Positions 33,819 through 42,480 of a stretch of DNA of 46,225 nt are shown here, in pieces (the stretch's first letter is position 1; each line of letters begins with the position of its first letter). Source of the stretch: Bdellovibrio sp. GTDB taxonomy: Bacteria; Bdellovibrionota; Bdellovibrionia; Bdellovibrionales; Bdellovibrionaceae. The stretch is taken from NCBI GenBank assembly GCA_013360185.1, contig JABWCO010000008.1, positions 1 to 46,225 of the forward strand, written 5' to 3'. The translations under genes and the position numbers were made by a program. The notes under the pieces are model-generated. The model made no database searches and was not told the DNA's origin. It saw nothing but the letters and a program-made list of their open reading frames with translations.

Positions 33819-34850
33819 ATGAAATTTATCGATGAAGTTAGAATCACATTAGCATCCGGTCGTGGCGGCCCTGGTTGTGTTAGTTACCGCCGTGAATCTA
33901 TGATGCCACGTGGTGGTCCCGATGGGGGCAATGGTGGTAAGGGTGGCGATGTTATCGTGCGCACCTCTCGTCATATTAATTCTCTCGTAGACCTCCGCCA
34001 AAATAAGCGCTACGCAGCCGAAAAAGGCGAAATGGGAATGGGCCGACAAAAATCGGGACAAGACGGGGCAGACTTCGTTTTGATCGTTCCTGAAGGCACC
34101 ATCATCAGAACCATGGAAGGCGAAATCGTCGTCGACATGACTGATATCAACGAATACATCATCTTAAAAGGTGGACGTGGCGGTAAAGGCAATGAGTTCT
34201 TTAAAACCAGCGTAAACCAAGCGCCTGATTATGCTCAGCCGGGCGAAGACGGTGAAGAGATGGAAGTCATCTTAGAACTTAAGCTGATTGCTGACGTTGG
34301 CATCATTGGCTTTCCAAATGCAGGTAAATCAACCTTGATATCGCGTATCTCTGCTGCGAAACCAAAAATTGCTGACTATCCGTTTACAACACTAACACCT
34401 AACTTGGGCGTGGTTAAGGCTGGGGATTATTCCTCTTTCGTCGTCGCTGATATCCCTGGTTTGGTGAAAGGTGCCCACGAAGGCGTGGGTCTTGGCATTC
34501 AATTTCTAAAACACGTAGAGCGTACACGATTCTTTATTCACTTGATCGACGCTTCAGGCTTGTCGGGACGAGACCCTGTGCAAGACTTCGAAGAACTTAA
34601 TTTCGAACTAGAAATGTACGATAAAAACAACCAAGACAAGGAAGGTTTCTTCCCCTTGGCGACGCGCACGCAATTAGTGGTTCTAAATAAGATTGATACT
34701 CTTGGTGAAAATCAACTGACGAAGTTAAAAAATAAATTCAAAGAAATTTCAGGCTCAGAGCCGTTTGCGATCTCTGCAGTGACAGGCAAGAACATTAAAG
34801 AACTTGTTTCAGAGCTTGCCCAAGAAATTTTAAGTAAGGACGCAGAATGA
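33819..34850 (+). CDS. obgE: Obg GTPase (ribosome assembly)
   Basis: A 343-residue Obg protein. The glycine-rich Obg domain (SGRGGPGCVSYRRESMMPRGGPDGGNGGKGGDV) covers residues 1-158, and the GTPase domain shows G1 GFPNAGKST, switch II DIPGLVKGAHEG, G4 NKID, and G5 SAVTGK. The variable C-terminal domain is absent (E. coli has about 390 residues). It binds the 50S subunit and links assembly to guanine-nucleotide state. It overlaps the next gene by four bases (ATGA). Confidence 0.97.
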   Translation: MKFIDEVRITLASGRGGPGCVSYRRESMMPRGGPDGGNGGKGGDVIVRTSRHINSLVDLRQNKRYAAEKGEMGMGRQKSGQDGADFVLIVPEGTIIRTMEGEIVVDMTDINEYIILKGGRGGKGNEFFKTSVNQAPDYAQPGEDGEEMEVILELKLIADVGIIGFPNAGKSTLISRISAAKPKIADYPFTTLTPNLGVVKAGDYSSFVVADIPGLVKGAHEGVGLGIQFLKHVERTRFFIHLIDASGLSGRDPVQDFEELNFELEMYDKNNQDKEGFFPLATRTQLVVLNKIDTLGENQLTKLKNKFKEISGSEPFAISAVTGKNIKELVSELAQEILSKDAE

Positions 34851-35881
34851 AAATAGGTATTTTTGGTGGCAGCTTTAATCCACCACACATGGGTCATATC
34901 AACGCCATTCAGACTGTGGCAAAAAAAGTGGGCTTAGGTAAAGTTCATGTCATTCCGGCAGCACAGAATCCTTTAAAAACTCCGGTTGAAGGGCCTACGC
35001 CACAGCAGCGCTTAGAGCTGACTCGTTTAGCTTTTGAACAATACGGCGACACTTACTTTATCGATGATCAAGAAATCAAACGCGGTGGCATGAGCTACAC
35101 GATTGATACCATCATGAATTTGCGCAAGCTGTACGATGCGGCTGATTTATTCTTGATCGTAGGTGCTGATAAGTTTGAAGAGCTTTCGCAATGGAAAGAC
35201 TATCAAAAGATTCTTTCTGAAGTGAACTTGATCGTAACAACTCGCCCGGGCTATGAAACTCCAGAGTCACTTGAAGAAATGCCGGGATATTTAAAGCCCT
35301 TGGTTTCTGATTTTGATTTCAATTTCATCGAATTAAGCACTGGACGTAGTGTTCAGTTTATTACTTTGCGTGATATCGAAATTTCAGCAACTGAACTGCG
35401 CAAATGGTTGCGTACCGGCAAACCTGTCGAAAAGTATCTTCCGTTAGCCGTTGAAACGTATATCAAAGATCACAAAATGTATCGAAACCTGGGTGATCGC
35501 ATCGGCGACTACACCAAGTTCACAGCATTTTGTGCGGATATTTTGTTCGCTAAAAAAGGGATCAATGTGCGAGGTTTTGACTTGCGTGGCATGACTTCAC
35601 CAAGTGAATTCACATTGATTGCTTCCGGCACGTCAACTCGGCATGCGGCAGCGATGGCAGAAAATATCGTGATGGCAGTAAAAGAAGAATACAATATTCA
35701 TCCACAAAGTGTTGAAGGTATTGACGAGGGTCGTTGGGTTCTGGTGGATTATGGTTCTTTGATCATTCATCTTTTCTATGACTTTGTTCGTTTAGAATAC
35801 AATCTTGAAAGTTTATGGAGAGAAGGCAAAGATCTTGGCTTAAAAGATCCATACTTGGGCAAACCTGAGGCGAAGTCCTAG
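34847..35881 (+). CDS. nadD: Fused nicotinate-nucleotide adenylyltransferase / RsfS silencing factor
   Basis: A 344-residue protein carrying two usually separate products. Residues 1-212 are NadD: GIFGGSFNPPHMGHI (nucleotidyltransferase HxGH motif), IVGADKFEELSQWKDYQKI, and ISATELRKWLRTGK (ISxTxxR motif). Residues about 222-325 are RsfS: FDLRGMTSPSEFTLIASGTSTRHAAAMAENIV, VEGIDEGRWVLVDYGSLIIHLFYDFVRLEYNLESLW. NadD makes nicotinate adenine dinucleotide, while RsfS binds L14 and keeps 50S from joining 30S in starvation. No stop or frameshift separates the domains, and the linker is short. It lies between obgE and rlmH with coupled start and three-base spacing. Confidence 0.95.
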   Translation: MKIGIFGGSFNPPHMGHINAIQTVAKKVGLGKVHVIPAAQNPLKTPVEGPTPQQRLELTRLAFEQYGDTYFIDDQEIKRGGMSYTIDTIMNLRKLYDAADLFLIVGADKFEELSQWKDYQKILSEVNLIVTTRPGYETPESLEEMPGYLKPLVSDFDFNFIELSTGRSVQFITLRDIEISATELRKWLRTGKPVEKYLPLAVETYIKDHKMYRNLGDRIGDYTKFTAFCADILFAKKGINVRGFDLRGMTSPSEFTLIASGTSTRHAAAMAENIVMAVKEEYNIHPQSVEGIDEGRWVLVDYGSLIIHLFYDFVRLEYNLESLWREGKDLGLKDPYLGKPEAKS

Positions 35882-35884
35882 TTT

Positions 35885-36355
35885 ATGAAATTCATTTTGT
35901 ACAATCTTGCCACTGCCAAAGAGGCCTGGGCCGACGAGGCGAGCGAGTTGTACAAAAAGAAGATTTCCTTTTTTATCCCTTTTGACATTCAGTCACTCAA
36001 AGCCAAAAAGTCCGCGCGTGAAGATGCGGACTTTAAGCGCAACGAAGAATCCGAATTATTGCTAAAAAATATCAACAGTGACGATTACGTAGTCTTGTTC
36101 GACGAACGCGGCTCTGTTTTTGATTCCATTCAGTTTTCAAAAAAAGTCGAAAACATTCTGGGTTCCTCAAAGAAGCGAGCGATCTTTATCATTGGTGGGG
36201 CATTCGGTGTGAATGAAGACGTGCGCAAAAGGGCAGATTTGAAAGTGGCTCTTTCGCCTATGGTAATGAACCATCTGATGGCACAAGCGATGAGCTTAGA
36301 GCAAATCTATCGTGCCTTTACGATCATTAAGAAAATTCCGTATCACAATATCTAA
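35885..36355 (+). CDS. rlmH: 23S rRNA pseudouridine-1915 N3-methyltransferase RlmH
   Basis: A 156-residue SPOUT methyltransferase. The C-terminal trefoil-knot region FIIGGAFGVNEDVRKRADLKVALSPMVMNHLMAQAMSLEQIYRAFTIIKKIPYHN matches the family SAM pocket and the PYHN/H end. It methylates Psi1915 in helix 69 of the assembled 70S. It is three bases downstream of the nadD-rsfS fusion and closes the obgE operon. Confidence 0.96.
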   Translation: MKFILYNLATAKEAWADEASELYKKKISFFIPFDIQSLKAKKSAREDADFKRNEESELLLKNINSDDYVVLFDERGSVFDSIQFSKKVENILGSSKKRAIFIIGGAFGVNEDVRKRADLKVALSPMVMNHLMAQAMSLEQIYRAFTIIKKIPYHNI

Positions 36356-36358
36356 AAA

Positions 36359-37162
36359 CTATTGAGCTGAACTTAACCAAGGTGGGCTGTCGCCCAATTC
36401 CTTTTCTGGATTGCGTTTTAGATGAAGCAAGCGATCCCACTCTGCACCTAAGAATTGTTTTTGCTCCCCTAAAGACACCTCGCCCGAGACGGGATTGGGC
36501 TGATTGCAATCGTTGGCGGGATCATAAGTGTTAGGGTTGCAAATCGAGTACTGCACCTGTGAATTTTCGCCACCGACCAAACGATTCCACTCTGAAATTT
36601 TTAGAGGACGCAGGGGTTCTATGGCGGGATCAAAAACATAAACATCAGCGCCCACACGGTAGGTCACCGCGACATGATACCACCACTGCACATAGCCGGT
36701 TGCTGAATTTTTTGATGGCGCATAGAGGCTTCCGAAGACGAATAATTTTTTAGGCTCCGGAAAATTGTGGGCCTTTAATTCGTTCTTAGCAAGTTCGGCG
36801 CGGGCATAGCACCCATCATCTGGATACATCCAAGTCAGGCGGCGTGGAAAGCTGGTGTCGTTGGTATTAATAAAGCGTGTGTCACGCACATAGAAAAATT
36901 CTCGCTCTAGATCCGGATATGATCCGACATCAGGAATCAGTGTAATGTCTAAGTTCTTTAAAGGTCTTTTGGCGCGCTCTGCAGAAACGTATCGGCCCAA
37001 GGAATCTGCGGCCTGATTTGGAATTGTAAAGGATTGACTGAAAGTGTGACGACGGCGAGCGTCTTCGTAAGACTCATGGGCTTTGCGGTGCGCAGAAAGT
37101 CCGGATGCAAAAGACGAAATAGATAGACAAAGAAAAAGAACAACGTTGAAAAATACTTTCAT
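36359..37162 (-). CDS. Secreted protein-glutaminase-like enzyme
   Basis: A 267-residue protein with signal peptide MKVFFNVVLFLCLSISSFASG. The catalytic features of the protein-glutaminase family, a papain-like Cys-His-Asp triad that deamidates glutamine in proteins, are visible: YPDDGCYARAELAKNEL (Cys), WWYHVAVTYRVG (His), and VYVFDPAIEP (Asp). The N-terminal part (residues 20-90) may be a propeptide or substrate domain. Cysteines SICNPNTYDPANDCNQ could form a disulfide. It is exported and may act on prey proteins. It is convergent with rlmH with a three-base gap. Confidence 0.8.
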   Translation of the reverse strand: MKVFFNVVLFLCLSISSFASGLSAHRKAHESYEDARRRHTFSQSFTIPNQAADSLGRYVSAERAKRPLKNLDITLIPDVGSYPDLEREFFYVRDTRFINTNDTSFPRRLTWMYPDDGCYARAELAKNELKAHNFPEPKKLFVFGSLYAPSKNSATGYVQWWYHVAVTYRVGADVYVFDPAIEPLRPLKISEWNRLVGGENSQVQYSICNPNTYDPANDCNQPNPVSGEVSLGEQKQFLGAEWDRLLHLKRNPEKELGDSPPWLSSAQ

Positions 37163-37231
37163 AGACCCCTCTGCCTTTGGTTTTAGGTCGCCCCCATCAA
37201 CGTGTCAAAGTTTTTGCATAGGGGCAATATT

Positions 37232-37909
37232 ATGATTTCATTTATGCGCCGGCTTGCTTCTTATTGTTCGTGTTGTCTGAACTGCGGATCCTTTTTTGTC
37301 CGAGACGGACTTTTGTGCAAACGGTGCGATAAGTCATTACAACGCCTGCGCACCGTTGCTGCCAATGAATCCAAGCCCTATGCTGCGCGCGCACTGTTTG
37401 AGTGGAATCCGGGGCAAAGCGATCTGCTGTCGCATCTAATTCTTTCACTTAAGGGACCAGGTCACAAAAAAATTTGGAGCTTTTATGCAAAAAGGTTTGC
37501 GCAGACATTTGCTGAAGCTGTGCCGTCGGGCAAAAAGATTTATGTCATCCCCGCGCCGGCGAAAAAGGCGAATTCTTGCGATCATGCCTATTTATGGGCC
37601 GAGGCACTGGCGACCAGTCTGGGGGCCACCCTGATTCGCGGTTTAGAAAACGTCGGCTCTGAAGGTACAAAAAAACAAAGACGCAAGGACCGGGGGGAGA
37701 GGGCTTTAATCGAACTCAAAGCCACTGTAAATTATACAGAGGGTGTGTCCTTTTCCGAAGGGCCCTTGATTGTTTTTGCAGATGATATCTTAACTACCGG
37801 GGCCACAGCGAGGGCGGCTCATGTTGCCCTTGGAGGTCCACCTCATTTTGAAGTTTGGGTGCTGGCTAAGAGGAGCCTCTCTTGCGGAGCGTCCAGGGAT
37901 CTGCTATAA
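37232..37909 (+). CDS. comF: ComF/GntX-type phosphoribosyltransferase
   Basis: The ATG at 37232 follows AGGGGC; an alternative GTG at 37202 would add ten residues. The 225-residue product begins with a four-cysteine zinc ribbon (CCLNCGS...LLCKRCDKSL), then the PRTase fold with the PRPP loop LIVFADDILTTGATARA. ComF proteins are late competence components in naturally transformable species. The active reaction is not known. It is followed by lolA after seven bases. Confidence 0.88.
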   Translation: MISFMRRLASYCSCCLNCGSFFVRDGLLCKRCDKSLQRLRTVAANESKPYAARALFEWNPGQSDLLSHLILSLKGPGHKKIWSFYAKRFAQTFAEAVPSGKKIYVIPAPAKKANSCDHAYLWAEALATSLGATLIRGLENVGSEGTKKQRRKDRGERALIELKATVNYTEGVSFSEGPLIVFADDILTTGATARAAHVALGGPPHFEVWVLAKRSLSCGASRDLL

Positions 37910-37916
37910 CCGCTGA

Positions 37917-38564
37917 ATGTTTAAATATATCAAAGCCTTAATTTTCTTAGTGCCATTTTTAACGGTGGCCGCGTTCACCTCAACAGAGAGCACGCTTCAG
38001 AAGATTTCTAAAAAGTACAGTAACGCTAAGCTTGTGGAAATGAGTGTAGAAAAAACTGTTACGTCGGAGCTTCTTGGTAAAGAAACGAAACATCAAGGTA
38101 AGATTTTTTTAGCCAAGAAGAAGTTCCGCTGGGAAAACACAACACCAGAAAAAAGTCTTGTCGTTTTTGATGGAACAACAATTTATAGCGAACAAACACC
38201 GCCCAAAGAACTTGGCGGCGAAGTACAAGTTGCCAAGGGCAAAGTTGATAAGAAAACCGGCGCACACATTTTGATCTCGTCGCTTCTTGGTGCGGACTTA
38301 GAAAAAAACTTTAAAGTTGTTGAAACAGAAAATTCAGAAAACCTTGTGAAGTACGACGTAACGCCGCTAACGAACGATTTAACAATAAAAGATTTGAAAA
38401 TTGTATTTAACTGCAAAGAACTTACCATGAAAGAGCTGTCCTATAAAGACGACATTGGCAATTTGACGGTGATGCGGTTTTCCAATGTGAGTTTTCAAAA
38501 AAAAGAAAAAAACAATTTATTTAAATATGTAATTCCAAAAGGCGCCCAGGTGACAGATTTATGA
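37917..38564 (+). CDS. lolA: Outer-membrane lipoprotein carrier LolA-like
   Basis: A 215-residue periplasmic protein: signal peptide (MFKYIKALIFLVPFLTVAAF), no lipobox, then LolA-type beta sheet segments (LVEMSVEKTVTSELLGKETKHQGKIFLAKKKFRWENTTPEKSLVVFDG-like). LolA shuttles lipoproteins from the LolCDE pump to the outer membrane, relevant here because many lipoproteins are encoded in the window. Its last four bases overlap rimO (ATGA), so it is coupled to it. Confidence 0.85.
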   Translation: MFKYIKALIFLVPFLTVAAFTSTESTLQKISKKYSNAKLVEMSVEKTVTSELLGKETKHQGKIFLAKKKFRWENTTPEKSLVVFDGTTIYSEQTPPKELGGEVQVAKGKVDKKTGAHILISSLLGADLEKNFKVVETENSENLVKYDVTPLTNDLTIKDLKIVFNCKELTMKELSYKDDIGNLTVMRFSNVSFQKKEKNNLFKYVIPKGAQVTDL

Positions 38565-39934
38565 AACAAGAGACAAACCAGAATCAAAAAGTACACTTTA
38601 TCTCTCTTGGTTGCCCGAAGAATCTAGTCGACAGCGAAATTATGGCTGGCACTTTGATGAAAGATGGCTATGCCGTTGTCGGCGAAGCAGAAGACGCTGA
38701 CACCGTTATTGTAAACACTTGCGGTTTCATTGAAGATTCAAAGAAAGAATCCATCCAACGGATTCTCGACATGGGAAATTTGAAGCAAGAAGGCAAGATC
38801 AAAAAAGTTGTCGTCGCGGGCTGCTTAACTCAGCGCTATAAAGAGGACCTTGTGGAAGGTCTTCCAGAAGCGGATCTTTTCGTGGGCTCAGGTGAGTTCC
38901 AAAACATCTCTAAGATTCTGAAAAACTCTGCAGCAGGTGATACGCAAAAGACCTTCTTCAATTTGCCAACGTACTTGCAAGAAGAGTCTACTCCACGCGT
39001 GAATTCACAACCAGGTCACCGCGCTTACTTGAAAATCTCTGAAGGTTGCATGAAACGTTGTGCGTTCTGCGCAATCCCTATGATTCGTGGCAACTTGCAA
39101 TCGCGCTCTATTGACGCTGTCGTTGCAGAAGCGAAACTTCTTGTTGCTGGTGGCGTGAAGGAACTGATTATTATTTCCCATGACTTCACTGATTACGGCT
39201 GGGATATCCGCCGTAAAGATCCAACGCGCAAAGAAAGTCCCGTAGAGCTTTTGAAAGCTTTGGACCAAGTGGAAGGTTTGCAGTGGATCCGTCTGATGTA
39301 CTTATATCCAGATGGAATCACTCCTGAGATGGTTCAGGTTATTAAGAACAGTACTAAGATCGTTAAGTACTTCGATATGCCTTTGCAGCATGTGAATGAT
39401 GATGTTCTAAAAAGCATGAATCGCAAAATGACTCGTGGTGAAATTGAAACGGCTTTGATGAATATCCGCACACACATTCCTGAGGTGGTTATCCGCACTC
39501 AATTCATCGTGGGTTTTCCTGGCGAAACGGCAGAGCAGTTTGAAGAGCTTTTGCAGTTTGTGGCGGATCAACAATTTGATCGCGTGGGTTGTTTCCAATA
39601 CTCGCCTGAAGAAAACACTCCAGGTGGACGCATGGAAAATCAAATCGATGCAGAAACAAAACAGTACCGTCATGACGCTTTGATGGAAGTTCAGCAAAAT
39701 ATTTCTCGTGAAAAGCACCGTGACTTCATTGGTAAAACAATTGACGTGATCGTCGAGGGTTACTCTGAAGAAACCGACCTGTTATTGCAGGGCCGTTTCT
39801 GGGGTCAAGCTCCGGACATTGACGGTGTGGTTTTGATCAACGATGGTCAGGCAAAAACCGGTGATATGGTGAAAGTCCACATTACGGATAGTTTAGAATA
39901 TGATCTCGTTGGTGAAATTGTCCTAGAAAACTGA
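38561..39934 (+). CDS. rimO: Ribosomal protein S12 methylthiotransferase RimO
   Basis: A 457-residue radical SAM methylthiotransferase. The N-terminal UPF0004 domain has three cysteines (SLGCPKNLVDSE, VNTCGFIED, VAGCLTQRY), the radical SAM motif CMKRCAFCAIP, and a C-terminal TRAM domain (IGKTIDVIVEGYSEETDLLLQGRF). It adds a methylthio group to S12 Asp88. The sequence KNLVDSE and PMIRG resemble RimO and not MiaB. Confidence 0.95.
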   Translation: MKQETNQNQKVHFISLGCPKNLVDSEIMAGTLMKDGYAVVGEAEDADTVIVNTCGFIEDSKKESIQRILDMGNLKQEGKIKKVVVAGCLTQRYKEDLVEGLPEADLFVGSGEFQNISKILKNSAAGDTQKTFFNLPTYLQEESTPRVNSQPGHRAYLKISEGCMKRCAFCAIPMIRGNLQSRSIDAVVAEAKLLVAGGVKELIIISHDFTDYGWDIRRKDPTRKESPVELLKALDQVEGLQWIRLMYLYPDGITPEMVQVIKNSTKIVKYFDMPLQHVNDDVLKSMNRKMTRGEIETALMNIRTHIPEVVIRTQFIVGFPGETAEQFEELLQFVADQQFDRVGCFQYSPEENTPGGRMENQIDAETKQYRHDALMEVQQNISREKHRDFIGKTIDVIVEGYSEETDLLLQGRFWGQAPDIDGVVLINDGQAKTGDMVKVHITDSLEYDLVGEIVLEN

Positions 39935-39937
39935 CGA

Positions 39938-41110
39938 CTATAAATTGCAGTTTTCTGAACTGCTTTCGAATCGGCTCAGCCATTCGGAATTTCTAGTGTT
40001 TCTTAATACAGTGGTGGCCCTGCGAAAGGACACCGCTGTTTTTTTATCAAATTTGCACGCTAGCTTGTAAGCGGCCAATGCTATTTCATACTTGCGGATT
40101 TCAAAAGAGGAATTCGCTAAGCCCAGCCACGACCGTGACGACTGCGCATCGGCCTCTGTCGCCAACTTATATACCCTCATCGCATCAACGTAGTTTTTTT
40201 GATCTTCTAAAGTTTTCGCATACTGGAATTGCGCCAGTTCGGATTTGGGGAAGTCTTTGGCGGCCTTCTTTAAAGCGCTCTGGGCGCGCTTGTCCTCGCC
40301 CATTCCGGCGTAACTGAGGGCCAAGTATACATAAGGGTCGGCGACGCTTGAATCCTTGCTAATAGCTTCTTTGCAAGTTTGGATGGCGGCCTCAAAAGTG
40401 TTGTCCTGGGTGTTGACCTCGCATAGTTTTCGTAAATAGATGGGTCGGGCTCCGATGGCATCGATCATGTCTTGATACAAAATGCGCAGCTCATACAAGT
40501 TCGGCGGTTGGCGCTCTCCGTAAAGACGAATCAGGCCATCATAGGCTGGCTCATAGCGCGCGTTGAATTCTAAAGCCTTCTTGAAGCTCTCCATGGCATC
40601 TTTGTTTTTTTTCTCTAATAAGTGTGCGTTGCCCATAAGTGCGTGCGCTTCGAAGTCTTTGGCGTCTTTACCAATCAAAATATTTAAGGCTCGGATCATC
40701 TCAGAAGCTTCTTTGCGCTTCTCGTGGGCTTTCGCAAGCAGCACTAATGACTTGCGGTCAATCTTGTCGACCTGAGGCCAAAGGAGTTTTGTGACTTTGT
40801 CGTATTCGCCTTTTTTAAAGTGTTCTTCGGCGACGTGAGCTAAAGGTGGATTGCCCAGCGGCTTCGTGGTGGCTTTTTTTGGGGAGCGAGTTTCAGTTGA
40901 AAATGGTGCCGACGATGGAGCTTGATTGGTTGGCTTTGTTTTCCGATAAGGTGCCGACTTGCTTGTGCCTTTGATTTCTTCTTCAAAGATATCGAACTCG
41001 TCCGCCGCCTGACCCGAAGTCTGGGCGTGAGAGGTTGCCATGACCAAGAATGAGACAAAAGCCAAGATCAGATTATACGTATAACGATTGAAATTCAGTC
41101 CACTCACCAT
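39938..41110 (-). CDS. Exported TPR-repeat protein
   Basis: A 390-residue protein with signal peptide (YNLILAFVSFLVMATSHAQ). A linker rich in Thr/Pro/Lys is followed by at least seven TPR-like units: HVAEEHFKKGEYDKVTKLLW, EAHALMGNAHLLEKKNKDAMESFKKALEFNARYEPAYDGLIRL, DPYVYLALSYAGMGEDKRAQSALKKAAKDFPKSEL, and SWLGLANSSFEIRKYEIALAAYKLACKFD. It is likely a periplasmic scaffold. It diverges from the prepilin-like gene by 19 bases. The final cysteine-containing tail (SSENCNL) is unusual. Confidence 0.75.
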   Translation of the reverse strand: MVSGLNFNRYTYNLILAFVSFLVMATSHAQTSGQAADEFDIFEEEIKGTSKSAPYRKTKPTNQAPSSAPFSTETRSPKKATTKPLGNPPLAHVAEEHFKKGEYDKVTKLLWPQVDKIDRKSLVLLAKAHEKRKEASEMIRALNILIGKDAKDFEAHALMGNAHLLEKKNKDAMESFKKALEFNARYEPAYDGLIRLYGERQPPNLYELRILYQDMIDAIGARPIYLRKLCEVNTQDNTFEAAIQTCKEAISKDSSVADPYVYLALSYAGMGEDKRAQSALKKAAKDFPKSELAQFQYAKTLEDQKNYVDAMRVYKLATEADAQSSRSWLGLANSSFEIRKYEIALAAYKLACKFDKKTAVSFRRATTVLRNTRNSEWLSRFESSSENCNL

Positions 41111-41129
41111 GTGTTGTATTATTACCTAA

Positions 41130-41990
41130 ATGCCCTTACGAGTGAAGAGATCTAAATTTAGAGCTGGACTAAGAAACAACCGCGGTCAGGCTGTGGTTGA
41201 GTACGTTCTATTGGTGATCATCTCGGTTTCGCTAGTCCTGGCTTTGATGAATGTGATCTTTAAGCCCTTTGGTGAATTTATTGATAATTACATGGGAAGG
41301 TATGTTGCGTGCCTGTTGGAGTACGGCGAATTGCCCACCTTGGGGGGCGATACACCCTCTGAAGTCGACGAAGATTCTGAGTGCAACAAAAAATTTCAGC
41401 CGGGCTCTTTGGCCGCGGGTCGTCCTCCGAATGACAATGGTGGCGGCGCATCCAGCGACTCTTCGAAAAGTCAGGGCTCTGATGCAAACTCTGATGGCGC
41501 TTCTGGGGGCGGATCCTCGAGCACATACGCGGGTTCCAACTCACGTGGAGGCAGCAATCAAATAGGTGGCCGTGGCAGACGCTCCGTGGGTACGGAATCA
41601 AGCGATGCCCCTCAGGGTAAGGTTGTGGAAAGTGCGCTTAGCTCGGGGCCTAATGGGGCGTTTTTCAACAGTCGAAACAGTTATGAAGTGGCACAACAAG
41701 GTCGTAAAGTTTCCTCAGTCCCTTTATCCGGATTAAGTGAAGCCGAAAGAAAAAAAATCGCTAAGAAAAAAGAAAAAGTTGGCCAAACTGTTTCGTCGAA
41801 TGAAGGCTTCGGACCGGCTCCTAAAAAAATCCCAGTGAAGCCGCCTCCACAAAAGACGGAGTTGGAAGAAATTCCACCGATGACGATTGGAAATTTTATA
41901 CGTTATTTGTTCATTGCGGCGCTAGTTATTGCGCTAGTAATCTTCATTGGCGGTCAGGCCTTGCAGATGTCAAAATCTGGCGAAAAATAA
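41130..41990 (+). CDS. Prepilin-like protein with Flp-type cleavage site and C-terminal helix
   Basis: A 286-residue protein. The basic N-terminus ends at RNNRGQAVVEYVLLVIISVS: Gly19-Gln20 followed by Glu at +5 and Tyr at +6 fits prepilin-peptidase cleavage of Flp/TadE-type pilins. After a first membrane helix comes a Gly/Ser-rich, low-complexity stretch (about residues 90-170, GGGASSDSSKSQGSDANSDG) and a second helix near the C-terminus (IRYLFIAALVIALVIFIGG). Real pilins of this class have one helix and a short tail, so this may be a minor or anchoring pseudopilin. The neighbour TPR protein could be a partner. Confidence 0.6.
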   Translation: MPLRVKRSKFRAGLRNNRGQAVVEYVLLVIISVSLVLALMNVIFKPFGEFIDNYMGRYVACLLEYGELPTLGGDTPSEVDEDSECNKKFQPGSLAAGRPPNDNGGGASSDSSKSQGSDANSDGASGGGSSSTYAGSNSRGGSNQIGGRGRRSVGTESSDAPQGKVVESALSSGPNGAFFNSRNSYEVAQQGRKVSSVPLSGLSEAERKKIAKKKEKVGQTVSSNEGFGPAPKKIPVKPPPQKTELEEIPPMTIGNFIRYLFIAALVIALVIFIGGQALQMSKSGEK

Positions 41991-42102
41991 CCATGCGTCG
42001 CGTTTAGAAATTCTTCATCAAAATTCTTAAGTTGCCTGTCATGGCGTTAATTTCTTGAAACACTCCGCGCTTTAATAGATACAGCGTCTTCTGATTATTT
42101 GG

Positions 42103-42480
42103 GTGGGGGCTCTTTTGGTTGAAAATGTGGTTGAGATCAATCGCAAAAAGGAATTTACGTTGCAGGAAGCGCGTCAGCTTTTGCCTATCGTCTATCGTAT
42201 GACTGAAGAGGCTAGCCGCGAAGTCAAAGCTCATCTAAATAGAATCGAAGCTTTTTCAGACAAAACACACCCTTCGGTGGCGATCATTGAAAACAGCATC
42301 AATACCATTATTGACCGTTGGCAAGTGAAGGTTGAAAAATTGGGCGCCGAACCTAAGGGTCTATGGATGGCCGACTTTGACAGTGGAGAAGGTTACTTCT
42401 GTTGGAAGTATCCAGAGAATGAAATAAATCATCACCATGGCTACCAAGATGGATTTTCTGGGCGTATATTGATTCCATGA
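42103..42480 (+). CDS. DUF2203-family protein
   Basis: A 125-residue soluble protein. The pattern FTLQEARQLLPIVYRMTEEASREVKAHLNRIE, then LGAEPKGLWMADFDSGEGYFCWKYPENEINHHHGYQDGFSGRI, matches the DUF2203 family known from several phyla and of unknown function. The start is uncertain: GTG at 42103 or TTG at 42115, which is five bases after GGGGG. It overlaps nadE by four bases. The histidine-rich end (NHHHGY) could bind a metal. Confidence 0.7.
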   Translation: MGALLVENVVEINRKKEFTLQEARQLLPIVYRMTEEASREVKAHLNRIEAFSDKTHPSVAIIENSINTIIDRWQVKVEKLGAEPKGLWMADFDSGEGYFCWKYPENEINHHHGYQDGFSGRILIP

